A stretch of 40,692 nucleotides of DNA from Lamprocystis purpurea DSM 4197 (GTDB taxonomy: Bacteria; Pseudomonadota; Gammaproteobacteria; Chromatiales; Chromatiaceae). The translations under genes and the position numbers were made by a program. Each line of letters starts with the position of its first letter. The stretch's first letter is position 1. This document shows positions 29,780-36,908 of the stretch, piece after piece. The notes under the pieces were generated by a model, which saw nothing but the letters and a program-made list of their open reading frames with translations, was not told the origin of the DNA and did no database searches. Location of the stretch: assembly GCF_000379525.1 (NCBI RefSeq), contig NZ_KB902430.1, positions 60,480 through 101,171 of the forward strand. The letters run 5' to 3'.

Positions 29780-30020
29780 TCGACGCAAAGTCCAGCAATT
29801 CCAAATTTGGGCAGTATCGCGCAGCCCCCCTGGTGGATGCGGCGCGCACGACCGGCGTGCCGGGTCCCTGACACCGAGCGGCGCGCCTTATCCACCCTAC
29901 AGCGGGTCGGTGTTGTAGGGTGGATAAGCGCAGCGCATCCACCATCAGCCTCGCTGCCGGCACGCTGTCGGCGGGCAGCCACCCAAAATTGGAACTGCTG
30001 CGCAAAGTCTCGCATCGCGG
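29780..30020. repeat. Large imperfect inverted repeat
   Basis: agcaattccaaatttgggcag (near 29790) recurs in reverse complement near 29985-30005 (agcagttccaattttgggtgg), and ggtggatgcg recurs inverted at about 29830 and 29935. The centre is the hairpin cttatccaccctaca / tgtagggtggataag (about 29886-29930). No gene is seen in 29718-30151. Confidence 0.6.
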
Positions 30021-30151
30021 CGGAGTCGCCAACCGCCGTTCTGGTCCTGCACTGCCTGGGGCGGCCGGTGTCCCGTCCACTGTCAACCACCTTTCCGCGC
30101 GTGTTATCCTCAATCGTGGATCCACCAGCGCAAATCCGCGGAGTCGTTGCC

Positions 30152-30309
30152 ATGGCGTTCAGACTGATCGAGTTGGAAGACGGCACCTTGATCGAGGTCG
30201 AGGCGACCGCGGCGCAGGTGGAGCAGGTGGCCGACGGACCGCGGCTGATCAAGGGGCGCCGAAGCCTGAGCCAAAGCCGGAGCCGAAGCCGGACCCCAGC
30301 GTCGGCTGA
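30152..30309 (+). pseudogene. Short Trypco1-like ORF (trypsin-co-occurring domain), frameshifted
   Basis: ATG 30152 opens MAFRLIELEDGTLIEVEATA, the N-terminal strand pair typical of the trypsin-co-occurring domain 1 (Trypco1), which accompanies trypsin-domain conflict genes. After about 34 residues the frame loses sense at a gggg run near 30254. One frame over, the sequence continues as a neat Pro/Glu/Lys tail (PKPEPKPEPKPDPSVG) ending at a TGA (30307-30309), 30 bases before the protease-kinase gene. Even with the shift repaired the product (about 52 aa) is shorter than the usual domain, so there is probably also an internal deletion. The position directly upstream of a trypsin gene supports the call. 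Confidence 0.55.
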
Positions 30310-30338
30310 ATCCCGCGGCGCGGCAAGGAGGGCGTTTG

Positions 30339-33300
30339 GTGACACACTGGGCCGAGGCCGACTGGGACTCGATCGTTCAGGTCACTGCCGGCCGGCCGTC
30401 CGGCAGTAAAGAGACCGTCGGGACAGGCTTCGTCGTCCAGGTCGCGGACGACGCCACCTGGGTCGTCACCTGTGCCCATGTGATCGAGGACGGCGCGCCG
30501 GACGGGCTCAGGGTCGACGGCAGACCGGCCCAGGTTGTCGGCAAGGAGCGCCCCGACATTGATCTGGCCGTCCTCAAGGTCAAGGGCCGCCTGGATGCCC
30601 GGCCTTGGGATCTGACCACCCTGAACGGCAAGGCGGCGGATATCCCCGGATGGCATGCCGTGGCGCAGGGCGAGGATCGCCAGTGTGACGTGCTGCGGAC
30701 GACGATCGGACGCAAGAAGCGTTTCTCAGGCAAGCCCGGAACCATCCAGCACGCCTGGGCGCTGGAGGTCGTGGGTTTCGCCGATGCGGACCCCCAACTG
30801 TTCGACCCGCAAGCGCCCCTGATCGACCACGGCTTCAGCGGCGCGCCGGTGATCTGTCAGGCTCAGCACGCCGTCTTTGCCGTGGCCCGCTACAAGCACG
30901 GCGACGGGAAGGCCGGCTACGCCATCTCCATCGAGCACCTGAACGCCATCTGGCCGGACGACGCCCCCAGGCCCGTCTGGCAAGACCTGCCGGGCCAGCC
31001 GCTCGACGGCCATGCCGTCCAGGTGCTCGCCGACCTCTTTTCGGCGCTCCCCGCGGGCCTGACCCTCGACGCCCTCAAGGTCCATTGCGAGCGGTGCGCA
31101 CCCCCCGGCCTCGAACTCGACTTTCCGCCCGGCGGCGACCCCTTTGCCTTTCTCTTCTGGCTGATCCGCAAGGGTCGCCTGGTGAACCGCCATCGCTTGC
31201 TCTACGACGTGCTGGCGCGCCTGGAGCCCGCGATCACGGACGATCTGAGACGACAGCGCCTGCGCCGCATCCGGGACGCCATCGCCGCGTGCGATCCGGA
31301 CCTCGACTGCACCCAGCCCGCGGCGGACGCGGGCCTCGATCATCGTTCCGAACGCATCTGGGTCGATCTGCGCCCGCGGGCAGACTCGGGCGACCTGACC
31401 CCACTGGATCGGCTGATCTGGGGCATCACCGGCGACCGTCCCGGCGGAACATCACGAGATTGGCCGCCCAGGGCTGCTGGCCGGAACGATGATCAAGGCC
31501 ATCCGCGCGCTCCCCCAGACCCGCCGGTAGGCCCGGTGGATCCGCCGATCGTGCCAACCAAGGTGCCGGTGGCTTCAAGCGCAAACACCGCTGCGATCAG
31601 CCCCGACGCCACCGCCGTGCGCCCCGTCAGCCAGTGTCCGGACCTGCAGACCCAATCCCTCTCGGATGCCCTGGACGCCGCCCGCGACGAGGAAGTGCGA
31701 CTCGTCTGTGCCGGGGCGGATGCCGGCGCGGTCCAGGCGCGGATACTGGATCTCAAGCGGCGCATCCGCGAAGGCGGGCGGTTGCGCGTTGGCGATGATC
31801 TGCTCGGTCGTTACAAGCTCGTCGCAAAGCTTGGTCACGGCGGATTCGCGACGATCTTCAAGGCGTTCGATACGCATGCGCGCCGCCTGGTCGCCCTGAA
31901 GGTCCTGCATGGCCAGTACGGCGACGACAAGAGCCGGGTGGAACGCTTTTTCCGTGGTGCCCGCAAGATGGCGGAGCTGCACCACCAGGGCATCGTCCAG
32001 GTCTTCGACTCCGACCTGGTGGATGAGGGACACTACTTCTTCGTCATGGAGTGTCTCCCCGGCGGGGATCTGCGCCAGGCCGTGCTGCGCCGCAGCGTGG
32101 CGGCCGAGGCGGCGCTGGACCTGATCCTGAGCGTGGGCGCCGCCCTGGCCTTTGCCCACGCCCGCGGGATCATCCATCGGGACATCAAGCCGGCCAACAT
32201 TGTGCTCGACGCCGCGGGGTCGCCCAAGCTCACCGACTTCGATCTGGTGCGGGCCGGCGATACGACCGGGGGCACCCGCACCGGCGCGCTCGGGACCTTC
32301 GGCTACGCGGCCCCTGAATTGCTGTCTCGGCCACAGGATGCCGATGCCCGGGCCGATGTCTACGGCTTGGGGATGACCGCCATCTTTGCCCTGTTCGGCG
32401 CGGACCCGCCCCTGCAGGAGACCCTGTTCAACGCCGCGCGCTTCATCGACCGGTTGGCGGTCCGCGCCGCGGTCAAGCCGGTCCTGTGCCGTGCCATCGC
32501 CTGGGAGATCGGTGAGCGTTATCCCGACGTTGAATCCTTCTGCACGGCGCTGGGTCAAGCGCGCCAGGCGCGCGAGCCGCGGCTGGTTGCGGTGACGTCC
32601 GACAGTGCGTCTGCTGCGCCGCCGGATGCGGACCTTCCCCAAAGGTCGCCGGCCCATGCGAACTTGCGGGAGCCCGTTCACTTCCGCGACCCTTTCACGG
32701 ATGGCTCGGGTGAGGCCCCGGAGATGATCTGGCTGCCCGGCGGCACCTTCCGCATGGGCAGCCTCGCAGGTGCCCGTTCCGACGACGAGCGGCCGGTCCA
32801 TGACGTGACCTTGAGCCACTATGCGGTCGGCAAGTATCCGGTCGCGGTCGGAGAGTTTCGCCGGTTCTGCGTTGCGACCGGCTACCGCACCGAGGCGGAG
32901 CAGGGGGACGGTGCCTCTGTGCGGACCAAAGAGGAATGGGGCAAGAAGAAGAACGCGAGCTGGCGCAACCCCTATTGTGCGCAGGACGACCGCCACCCCG
33001 TGGTCTGCATCAGTTGGAAGGATGCCCAAGCCTATTGCGATTGGCTCGGCAAGGAGACCGGTCAGACCTATGGTCTGCTGAGCGAGGCGCAGTGGGAGCA
33101 CGCCTGCGGGACGGGCAGTGTGACGCGCTACTGCTTCGGCGACGATGCGAATCAACTGGGGGACTACGCCTGGTACAGCCGCAATGCGGGTGACGGGACC
33201 CGTCCGGTCGGACTAAAGCAAGCCAATGCCTGGGGGCTGCACGAGCTGCACGGCAATGTGTCGGAGTGGTGTCGGGACTGGTACTCGGGCGACTACTACC

Positions 33301-34673
33301 AGTCGTTCGTAGGGTCCGCTGTGCGGACCGGCGCCCCCGAAGCGAGCGCGGCGCATGGTCCGCACAGCGGACCCTACGGCGACTCGCAGTCTACTCGCAC
33401 TACGGCGAGTGGCCTTGCAGTGGCTGCGAGTGGCGCTGCAGTGGCCGCGAGCAGCGGCGAGCAGCCACTGGCAACTGATCCCAGTGGCCCCGAGACGGGC
33501 TCCTGCCGGGTGGTTCGCGGCGGCTCCTGGGGCTCCGGCGCCGACGACTGCCGTTCGGCGTACCGCTACAGGTACGGGCCGTCCCTCCGCTACAGCAACC
33601 TCGGTTTCCGCCTTTCGAGGACTGGCCCTTTACACTCTTACCCTTTTACCCTTGTCGGCGTGCCACCGCCCAAGGCGCCTGCGTCGACAGTACCGGCCAC
33701 CCATCCCCGTTTCGCGCCCTATGAGGTCTTCCGCGATCCGCTGGATGGCGCGGGCCAGGACGGCGCTGCGCAGCAGGCGCTCGCGGCCCCGGAGATGGTC
33801 TATCTCCCCGGCGGGACCTTCCTAATGGGCGACGAACAAGGCGGCAGCGACGAACAGCCGGTCCATCCGGTCAGCGTCCCCGCCTTCGCCATGGGGCGCA
33901 CCCCGGTCACCTGGCGCGACTACCTGCGCTTTTGCGAGGCAACCGACAGCCACTGGCCGGAATGGTTGGAAAAGGGCGGTCAGTACCACTTGGAGACCGG
34001 CAACAACGACTATTACGCGAAGCGCGGCATCGGCCGCGAGGCGCTGGACCTGCCCGTGGTCGGCATCGGCTGGGAGGATGCCGGTGCCTACTGCGCGTGG
34101 CTGAGCGATCAGACCGGCGAGCGTTACGCACTGCCCAGTGAGGCGCAGTGGGAATATGCCTGCCGTGCCGGAGGTGCGACCCGCTGGTGTTGCGGTGACG
34201 ACGCGGCCGGGCTGGGCGACTATGCTTGGTTCAGTGAGAATGCGGGCGGCCGGCTCCATCCGGTCGGTGAGAAACGGGCCAACGCCTGGGGGCTGCACGA
34301 TACGCACGGCAACGTGTGGGAGTGGTGTGCGGACTGGTATGCGCCGGGCTACTACCAGCAACTCGCTGACGCACTGCTAGCAACCGCGAGCAGCGCCGAG
34401 CAGGCGGCGAGTGGCGGCCAGCAGCGCGCGAGCGGCCAGCGACACGCTGCCAATGCGCTTGGGATCGATGCCAGTGGAAACCCAGCAGGCGCCAGTGTCA
34501 TGCAGCAGTCTGCCAGTGTGAACCCCAGTGGCCCTGAGTCGGGCTCCGTCCGGGTGATTCGCGGCGGCTCCTGGGGCAGCACCGCCGGCGGCTGCCGCTC
34601 GGTGTACCGCGGCAGGGGCGAGCCGTCCTACCGCCGCGGCGACCTCGGTTTCCGCCTTTCGAGGACCGTATAG
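30339..34673 (+). CDS. Trypsin-like protease / EAD-like / Ser-Thr kinase / double FGE-lectin protein
   Basis: A protein of 1444 aa; GTG 30339 follows aaggaggg (30324-30331). Residues 1-215: trypsin-like domain with His47 (TCAHVIEDG), Asp75 (DIDLAVLKV), Ser167 (HGFSGAPVIC). Residues about 225-320: helical region resembling effector-associated (EAD) adaptor domains. Residues about 345-485: Pro-rich linker and helix. Residues about 489-745: Ser/Thr kinase with Gly loop LGHGGFATI, Lys521, HRDIKPAN (Asp615), DFD in place of DFG (Asp633), YAAPELL. Residues about 790-1095 and 1145-1444: two FGE-sulfatase/C-type-lectin domains (LPGGTFRMG, LSEAQWEHACG, HELHGNVSEWC, VVRGGSWG; LPGGTFLMG, LPSEAQWEYACRAG, THGNVWEWC). 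Each ends in a DGR-like variable segment. No signal peptide or membrane helix, so cytoplasmic. Interpreted as a sensor-protease-kinase of a conflict system. Frame, domains and triad are seen; function is inferred. Confidence 0.9.
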   Translation: MTHWAEADWDSIVQVTAGRPSGSKETVGTGFVVQVADDATWVVTCAHVIEDGAPDGLRVDGRPAQVVGKERPDIDLAVLKVKGRLDARPWDLTTLNGKAADIPGWHAVAQGEDRQCDVLRTTIGRKKRFSGKPGTIQHAWALEVVGFADADPQLFDPQAPLIDHGFSGAPVICQAQHAVFAVARYKHGDGKAGYAISIEHLNAIWPDDAPRPVWQDLPGQPLDGHAVQVLADLFSALPAGLTLDALKVHCERCAPPGLELDFPPGGDPFAFLFWLIRKGRLVNRHRLLYDVLARLEPAITDDLRRQRLRRIRDAIAACDPDLDCTQPAADAGLDHRSERIWVDLRPRADSGDLTPLDRLIWGITGDRPGGTSRDWPPRAAGRNDDQGHPRAPPDPPVGPVDPPIVPTKVPVASSANTAAISPDATAVRPVSQCPDLQTQSLSDALDAARDEEVRLVCAGADAGAVQARILDLKRRIREGGRLRVGDDLLGRYKLVAKLGHGGFATIFKAFDTHARRLVALKVLHGQYGDDKSRVERFFRGARKMAELHHQGIVQVFDSDLVDEGHYFFVMECLPGGDLRQAVLRRSVAAEAALDLILSVGAALAFAHARGIIHRDIKPANIVLDAAGSPKLTDFDLVRAGDTTGGTRTGALGTFGYAAPELLSRPQDADARADVYGLGMTAIFALFGADPPLQETLFNAARFIDRLAVRAAVKPVLCRAIAWEIGERYPDVESFCTALGQARQAREPRLVAVTSDSASAAPPDADLPQRSPAHANLREPVHFRDPFTDGSGEAPEMIWLPGGTFRMGSLAGARSDDERPVHDVTLSHYAVGKYPVAVGEFRRFCVATGYRTEAEQGDGASVRTKEEWGKKKNASWRNPYCAQDDRHPVVCISWKDAQAYCDWLGKETGQTYGLLSEAQWEHACGTGSVTRYCFGDDANQLGDYAWYSRNAGDGTRPVGLKQANAWGLHELHGNVSEWCRDWYSGDYYQSFVGSAVRTGAPEASAAHGPHSGPYGDSQSTRTTASGLAVAASGAAVAASSGEQPLATDPSGPETGSCRVVRGGSWGSGADDCRSAYRYRYGPSLRYSNLGFRLSRTGPLHSYPFTLVGVPPPKAPASTVPATHPRFAPYEVFRDPLDGAGQDGAAQQALAAPEMVYLPGGTFLMGDEQGGSDEQPVHPVSVPAFAMGRTPVTWRDYLRFCEATDSHWPEWLEKGGQYHLETGNNDYYAKRGIGREALDLPVVGIGWEDAGAYCAWLSDQTGERYALPSEAQWEYACRAGGATRWCCGDDAAGLGDYAWFSENAGGRLHPVGEKRANAWGLHDTHGNVWEWCADWYAPGYYQQLADALLATASSAEQAASGGQQRASGQRHAANALGIDASGNPAGASVMQQSASVNPSGPESGSVRVIRGGSWGSTAGGCRSVYRGRGEPSYRRGDLGFRLSRTV
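33308..33378. repeat. Inverted REP-like pair inside the first FGE domain
   Basis: The complement of the core (cgtagggtccgctgtgcgg) at 33308-33329 and the forward core (ggtccgcacagcggacc) at 33357-33378 flank 27 bases. The forward copy is read as GPHSGPYG, the same peptide as the copies at 41-101. It lies in the loop before the variable segment and keeps the frame open. Confidence 0.9.
33531..33605 (+). other. DGR variable-repeat-like segment C (FGE domain 1)
   Basis: Codons after GGSW up to LGF, protein residues about 1065-1089. Compared with segment D (34575-34649) it differs at 19 bases; 17 are explained by adenines in a common template with aac at the variable codons, and two (cgt/cgc, gcg/gtg) are not. 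Framework codons such as tgc, tcg, tac cgc, agg, ccg tcc are kept. Confidence 0.75.
34575..34649 (+). other. DGR variable-repeat-like segment D (FGE domain 2)
   Basis: C-terminal segment of the second lectin domain, residues about 1413-1437, ending 24 bases before the stop codon. It is Gly/Arg-rich (RGRGEPSYRRGD) where segment C has Tyr codons and the downstream relic E has Asn codons. This is the pattern expected from independent adenine mutagenesis of one template. Confidence 0.75.
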
Positions 34674-34791
34674 CTTGGTACTTTTCCCCTCTTACCCTCG
34701 TCCGCGCCGGGATGCCCGGCACCGCTCCGATGCAGCACTGCGTCCCGGCGCCCGGCGACGCGGCGGTCATCTGATGCTGGTCCGGGTCTTC

Positions 34792-34865
34792 ACTGCCGTT
34801 CGGCGTACTGCAACAGGAACGCGCCGTCCAATCGCAACAGCACCCTCGGCTTCCGCCTTTCGAGT
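34792..34865 (+). other. Non-coding template-repeat-like relic E
   Basis: Outside any gene, 118 bases after the stop. It starts actgccgttcggcgtactgc and ends ctcggcttccgcctttcgag, matching C and D. At variable codons it has aac, aac, aat, aac, agc, acc: adenines where C and D carry T, G or C. Position downstream of the variable repeat is where DGR templates normally sit. It has about five non-adenine differences from the inferred template, so it is a decayed template or a fragment of a third lectin module. No further gene is seen in 34674-35272. Confidence 0.6.
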
Positions 34866-34966
34866 ACAGCGCATCCGCCCGTTGGGTGCCGTCTACGGAT
34901 TGGTGCATCCGCGGACAAGGTCGGGCGCTATACCGATCGCATCACGCGGATGCCAGAGCGGCGGAC

Positions 34967-35040
34967 GGTCCGCACAGCGGACGGTCCGCATAGCGGACCC
35001 TACGATAACACCGTAACCCGTAGGGTCCGCTAAGCGGACC
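34967..35040. repeat. Cluster of ggtccgc...gcggacc palindromes
   Basis: A partial core at 34967-34982 is followed by a full one (ggtccgcatagcggacc, 34983-35004) and an inverted one (35019-35040) separated by 14 bases. This is the same family as 41-101, 830-851 and 33308-33378, here in non-coding DNA. Confidence 0.88.
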
Positions 35041-35162
35041 GACGACCGTACAGATCGCGCAATGGCCGGAGTTATGACCAAGGCCCGGGCGCCGATCCGC
35101 GTGGCGCTGGAGCAAGCACCGAGTCCAGGATCAAGCTGCAGAAGCAGCTCTAGCGTTCGCAC

Positions 35163-35228
35163 CTGATAGCCAGACAGACCTTCGTGTAGGGGCGGGTTTG
35201 AAACCCGCCTCTACGTCTGGTTATCGCG
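35163..35228. repeat. Dispersed ~70-bp palindromic element, copy 2
   Basis: Reverse orientation relative to 1436-1507. Contains gtaggggcgggtttg and aaacccgcctctac plus conserved flanks. It lies just where a Doc-like toxin gene would continue, downstream of the AbrB-type antitoxin. Confidence 0.85.
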
Positions 35229-35276
35229 TCCGCAGGCTATCATCGCCAAGTTCCTGATCCAGATCGGCTCCGTCAT
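35229..35276 (-). pseudogene. Stub of a toxin gene (Doc-like start) cut by the palindromic element
   Basis: An ATG at 35276 overlaps the antitoxin stop as ATGA. It reads MTEPIWIR, like the opening of Doc/Fic-type toxins, then loses similarity and runs into the element at 35163-35228. Only about eight residues support the call. Confidence 0.35.
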
Positions 35277-35476
35277 TCAGCCAGCGTCTTGAGTGTGTTG
35301 CGATAGCGGCGCATGCCTGCTTCGGCCACTGACATCTGCTTCTGGAAGTCCGGATCATAGGGGGTGAGTCGATAACCACCCTCGGGCGATTCAGTCAGGA
35401 TCACACGGTCGCCGTCCACGAGCTGCATGTGTGTCAACACCGCGTCAGGCAGATGCATCCCGAGCGCGTTACCCAT
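35273..35476 (-). CDS. AbrB/MazE-like antitoxin, start uncertain
   Basis: The conserved part AFAVKMGNALGMHLPDAVL plus DGDRVILTESPEGGYRLTPY and a C-terminal helix (VAEAGMRRYRNTLKTLAE) is a looped-hinge (SpoVT-AbrB) antitoxin of the Doc-partner type. Similarity starts a few residues before the only nearby ATG (35476), and the region further upstream changes into unrelated sequence that on the other strand is an ICE relic. The true start may therefore be lost. The frame stays open up to 35743. The stop overlaps a toxin-like start, so this is the first gene of a broken module. Confidence 0.65.
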   Translation of the reverse strand: MGNALGMHLPDAVLTHMQLVDGDRVILTESPEGGYRLTPYDPDFQKQMSVAEAGMRRYRNTLKTLAE

Positions 35477-35499
35477 TTTGACGGCAAAGGCGTCTGGCT

Positions 35500-35967
35500 G
35501 TGGACCCTCGCCTCGGGCTTGATCCTGTTCGTGATGGAGTTCTACACGCGGCGAGCGACCAGATTCTGCTACCGGGTCCCGATACCGGTGGGGCGGGGCT
35601 CGCGAAGCTCGCCGACAGTCCCTGTTGGGCATGGCTCGCCGGGCGGCTGACCGTCGTCTGGTGGTCCCTCGGCCAGGCGTGTCAGCGGCTCGCGGTGTTG
35701 CTCTCGTGGTGGCCGTTGCTCGGTCTCCTGGGGCTTGCTGCATGGGGCGATGGCTGGCTGCGGCGGCCCATCCGGCAGTTCTCCTTCGCCTATGCCAGTC
35801 CGCTGACCCATCATCTGGCGTTGCGGGTCGTGCTGTGGCTGGTCACCGGGGCGCTGCTGCTGCTCGTGGCGCCGGTGCCGTTGCCGGCGCTGGGTGTGCC
35901 CATAGTCGGGGCGGCCATCGCATTGCTCCTGGGGTTGGCTTTGGCGAATACACAGAAGCGGTTGTAG
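35500..35967 (+). pseudogene. ICE membrane protein relic (DUF4400 / TIGR03747-like)
   Basis: The stretch from about 35560 (ILLPGPDTGGAGLAKLADSP) through LTVVWWSLGQACQRLAVLLS, LGLLGLAAWGDGWLRRPIRQ and FSFAYASPLTHHLALR to LLGLALANTQKRL resembles the C-terminal two-thirds of the DUF4400 family. These are membrane proteins of integrating conjugative elements. Three hydrophobic helices are apparent. The N-terminal part is missing and no start with a ribosome site is seen. No other conjugation gene is in the window, so this is a leftover of an excised or decayed element next to toxin-antitoxin debris. Confidence 0.6.
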
Positions 35968-36089
35968 GCGGGGTCTGGGGGGTAGACGAGCGACGGGACG
36001 GCGGAAGTCAGCACATTGAGGGGCCTGAGACTTGGCGTCCGCTTGGGCAGGTCTCAGCCAGTTGTGCAGGACAACAGGCATCGGGGATG

Positions 36090-36215
36090 CTATTCGTAAA
36101 CGACAACGCTCTCGCTTCCCAGCTCGACATAGCGAGGGCTTACTGCAAGTGCCTGGGCCAGCGCTTCCCAATGCTCGTCGAACAAGGCAAGCAAAGCGTT
36201 ATCAGGCGACTCGCC
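36090..36215 (-). pseudogene. C-terminal remnant of an unidentified protein
   Basis: In the frame next to the end of the DUF433 gene the minus strand reads GESPDNALLALFDEHWEALA, QALAVSPRYVELGSESVVVY, E and stop. It looks like a real C-terminus without a beginning. DUF433 antitoxins are often followed by a DUF5615 toxin, but I cannot match this tail to that family. The rest of 35968-36201 has nothing else. Confidence 0.35.
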
Positions 36216-36429
36216 GTAGCGGCTCGCCGGAAACCACCAACCGCGCATAGTGCAGACAGTCAAGGATATCCTCGCGCTCCAACTCCGGGTGATCGGCGAG
36301 GATCTCGTCCGTCCCCATACCCGCGGATACGAGATCGAGGACGACTTCCACCGGCCAGCGCATGTGACGGACGCACGGCTTGCCGTGGCAAATGTCCGGG
36401 TCGAGGGTGATACGGCTCAGATCTGGCAT
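36202..36429 (-). CDS. DUF433 family protein (VapB45-like antitoxin)
   Basis: A protein of 75 aa, full length for the family. ATG 36429 has aagg 9-12 bases upstream. Seen: ITLDPDICHGKPCVRHMRWP, VEVVLDLVSAGMGTDEILAD, HPELEREDILDCLHYARLVV, the standard DUF433 pattern with its helix-turn-helix-like middle. Structures of this family pair it with DUF5615 toxins as a type II module. The expected toxin ORF does not follow: only a C-terminal remnant overlaps its end. Probably an orphan antitoxin. Confidence 0.85.
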   Translation of the reverse strand: MPDLSRITLDPDICHGKPCVRHMRWPVEVVLDLVSAGMGTDEILADHPELEREDILDCLHYARLVVSGEPLRRVA

Positions 36430-36593
36430 GACAGGACCTTGGTAAACCGGGTCGCAAGCTGCGGCGGCCCGGGGTTGAGCGGTCGTTGGTAACTGGGCCG
36501 CAGTATAGGTCAGGGCGAGTGCTGAGGATCGAGGAAATAGGTGCTCTACACAGCCTTCCTCGAGGTCAAGCTCGCGGCAGTCGATGACAAGAG

Positions 36594-36875
36594 ATGCAGG
36601 CCACGCGAGCCGAACGGGTCAAGACCTGGATCGAGGAGTGGAAGCAGCAGGGTCTCCAGCAGGGACTTCGGCAGGGTCGCCAGGAAGGCAGGCAGGAAGG
36701 GCGACAGGAAGGCGAGGCCAAGGTGTTGCACCGACTGTTGAGCCGCCGTTTCGGCGCGTTGCCCGCGTGGGTGGATCAACGGTTGGAGCAGGCCAACAAC
36801 GTGGACCTCGAATACTGGACCGACCGGGTGCTGGACGCACAGGCTCTCGATGACGTTTTCCAGCCCCAGAGTTGA
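36594..36875 (+). CDS. C-terminal fragment of an Rpn/DUF4351-type protein
   Basis: A protein of 93 aa. WIEEWKQQGLQQGLRQGRQE followed by GRQEGRQEGEAKVLHRLLSR and RFGALPAWVDQRLEQAN is the coiled GxQEG repeat plus C-terminal helical tail (DUF4351) of Rpn recombination-promoting nuclease/transposase-like proteins. Full-length members have about 200 more N-terminal residues with the PD-(D/E)XK domain, absent here. Upstream 36430-36593 has no recognisable gene. It may be translated from ATG 36594 but is best seen as a relic. Confidence 0.65.
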   Translation: MQATRAERVKTWIEEWKQQGLQQGLRQGRQEGRQEGRQEGEAKVLHRLLSRRFGALPAWVDQRLEQANNVDLEYWTDRVLDAQALDDVFQPQS

Positions 36876-36908
36876 CCACGATTCGATTCGGTGCCTTTTC
36901 GTTCGGGT

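Noticed and set aside
29642-30409. 255-aa plus-strand ORF spanning the inverted repeat and the Trypco1-like start
   Set aside because: Only the part from ATG 30152 looks protein-like; the upstream part is translated repeat.
31575-33155. 526-aa minus-strand ORF opposite the kinase region
   Set aside because: Antisense shadow of the kinase-lectin gene, whose motifs are all in frame.
35429-35650. 73-aa plus-strand ORF with a hydrophobic stretch before the DUF4400 relic
   Set aside because: Out of frame with the relic and overlapping the antitoxin; the hydrophobic stretch could be part of the decayed protein but I cannot support a gene.
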